Shown here: piece by piece, positions 6,011 through 6,294 of the stretch
How the letters are laid out: every line of letters begins with the position of its first letter
Position numbering within the stretch: the first letter of the stretch is position 1
Assembly: GCA_025455985.1 (NCBI GenBank)
Contig: JALOLM010000147.1
Coordinates: 1 to 6,294, forward strand
Direction of reading: 5' to 3'
Length of the DNA: 6,294 nt
Source of the DNA: Candidatus Nanopelagicales bacterium
GTDB lineage: Bacteria; Actinomycetota; Actinomycetes; S36-B12; UBA10799
Notes under the pieces: generated by a model
What the model saw: only the letters and a program-made list of their open reading frames with translations
Told to the model about the DNA's origin: nothing
The model's database searches: none
Made by a program: the position numbers and the translations under genes

Positions 6011-6294
6011 GACGAAGGCGGCTGCCGCCCGCCGTATCAACGACACGATCCGTTACATGCAGATTTCCGTGTTCGCGGTCACCACGTCGAGAGGACCTTG
6101 TCGACGAGGTGCAGCGCGAGTTGGGCGCGGTCAAGGGCGACCTGGTCACTCGTGGCTGGTACGACGTCGGGGGGCTTCGCGCCGATGCCGATCTCATGGT
6201 CTGGTGGCACAGCGACGAGAGCGAGACGCTGCAGGCCGCCTACCACGCGGTGCGTGCCACCAGCCTCGGTCAACGGCTCAAGCCCGTGTGGTCG
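6003..6294 (+). CDS. hemQ: HemQ/ChdC coproheme decarboxylase (chlorite dismutase family), N-terminal part, apparently frameshifted
   Basis: Homologue of the cytoplasmic enzyme that decarboxylates iron-coproporphyrin III twice to make haem b, the last step of the Gram-positive pathway. From the ATG at 6003 the frame gives MAETKAAAARRINDTIRYMQISVFAV, a clear HemQ N-terminus. After about 6083 that frame loses homology. From about 6088 the homology resumes one base out of phase as REDLVDEVQRELG and then RGWYDVGGLRADADLMVWWH, reaching LGQRLKPVWS at the edge. Between SVF and RGWYDV there are 76 nt, where the homologues I recall have 31 or 32 codons, so about 17 or 20 nt seem lost. An open frame from an ATG at 5995 reads through the second part, but its first 30 residues are arginine-rich and unlike HemQ. 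The ATG overlaps the hemY stop by eight bases, with a weak GAGA ribosome site. The haem-binding C-terminal half lies outside. Identity is secure; whether the product is functional is not. Confidence 0.85.
   Translation, partial: MAETKAAAARRINDTIRYMQISVFAVTTSRGPCRRGAARVGRGQGRPGHSWLVRRRGASRRCRSHGLVAQRRERDAAGRLPRGACHQPRSTAQARVV

Overview
The window comes from a high-GC actinobacterium. The evidence is the strong G/C bias at third codon positions, the frequent GTG starts, a DUF3000 gene (a family I know only from Actinobacteria), and a gene order I recall from Streptomyces and relatives: thiolase, RNase D, LuxR-type regulator and DUF3000 on one strand, with hemE and later haem genes diverging from them. 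Genus and species cannot be read from the sequence.

Left side, minus strand, right to left: DUF3000 protein (2758-3312), a LuxR-family regulator with a degenerate receiver-like N-terminus (2088-2684), an RNase D-type 3'-5' exonuclease with an HRDC domain (910-2046), and the first 243 codons of a fatty-acid-oxidation thiolase that leaves the window at position 1. The first three are closely spaced (73 and 41 nt gaps) and could share a transcript. The thiolase lies behind a 180 nt gap with a strong Shine-Dalgarno and an 18 bp imperfect palindrome over a possible -10 element, so it probably has its own regulated promoter.

Right side, plus strand: hemE (3474-4556), hemY/cgoX (4553-6010) and hemQ/chdC (from 6003), joined by 4 and 8 bp overlaps. 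They form a translationally coupled late haem operon. HemE makes coproporphyrinogen III, HemY oxidises it to coproporphyrin III, and HemQ decarboxylates iron-coproporphyrin to haem b, with ferrochelatase acting between the last two. HemY next to HemQ marks the coproporphyrin-dependent branch used by Actinobacteria and Firmicutes. The 161 nt gap 3313-3473 between DUF3000 and hemE must hold both divergent promoters; both GTG starts lack a convincing Shine-Dalgarno, which suggests leaderless transcripts.

The clearest anomaly is in hemQ. The first codons after 6003 give a recognisable HemQ N-terminus, but the rest of the homology is in another frame, with about 17-20 nt seemingly missing around 6075-6095. 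This is a frameshift or small deletion, either real or an assembly error. Otherwise this is an ordinary, conserved chromosomal region. I found no mobile element, CRISPR array, tRNA, rRNA or evidence of a new system.
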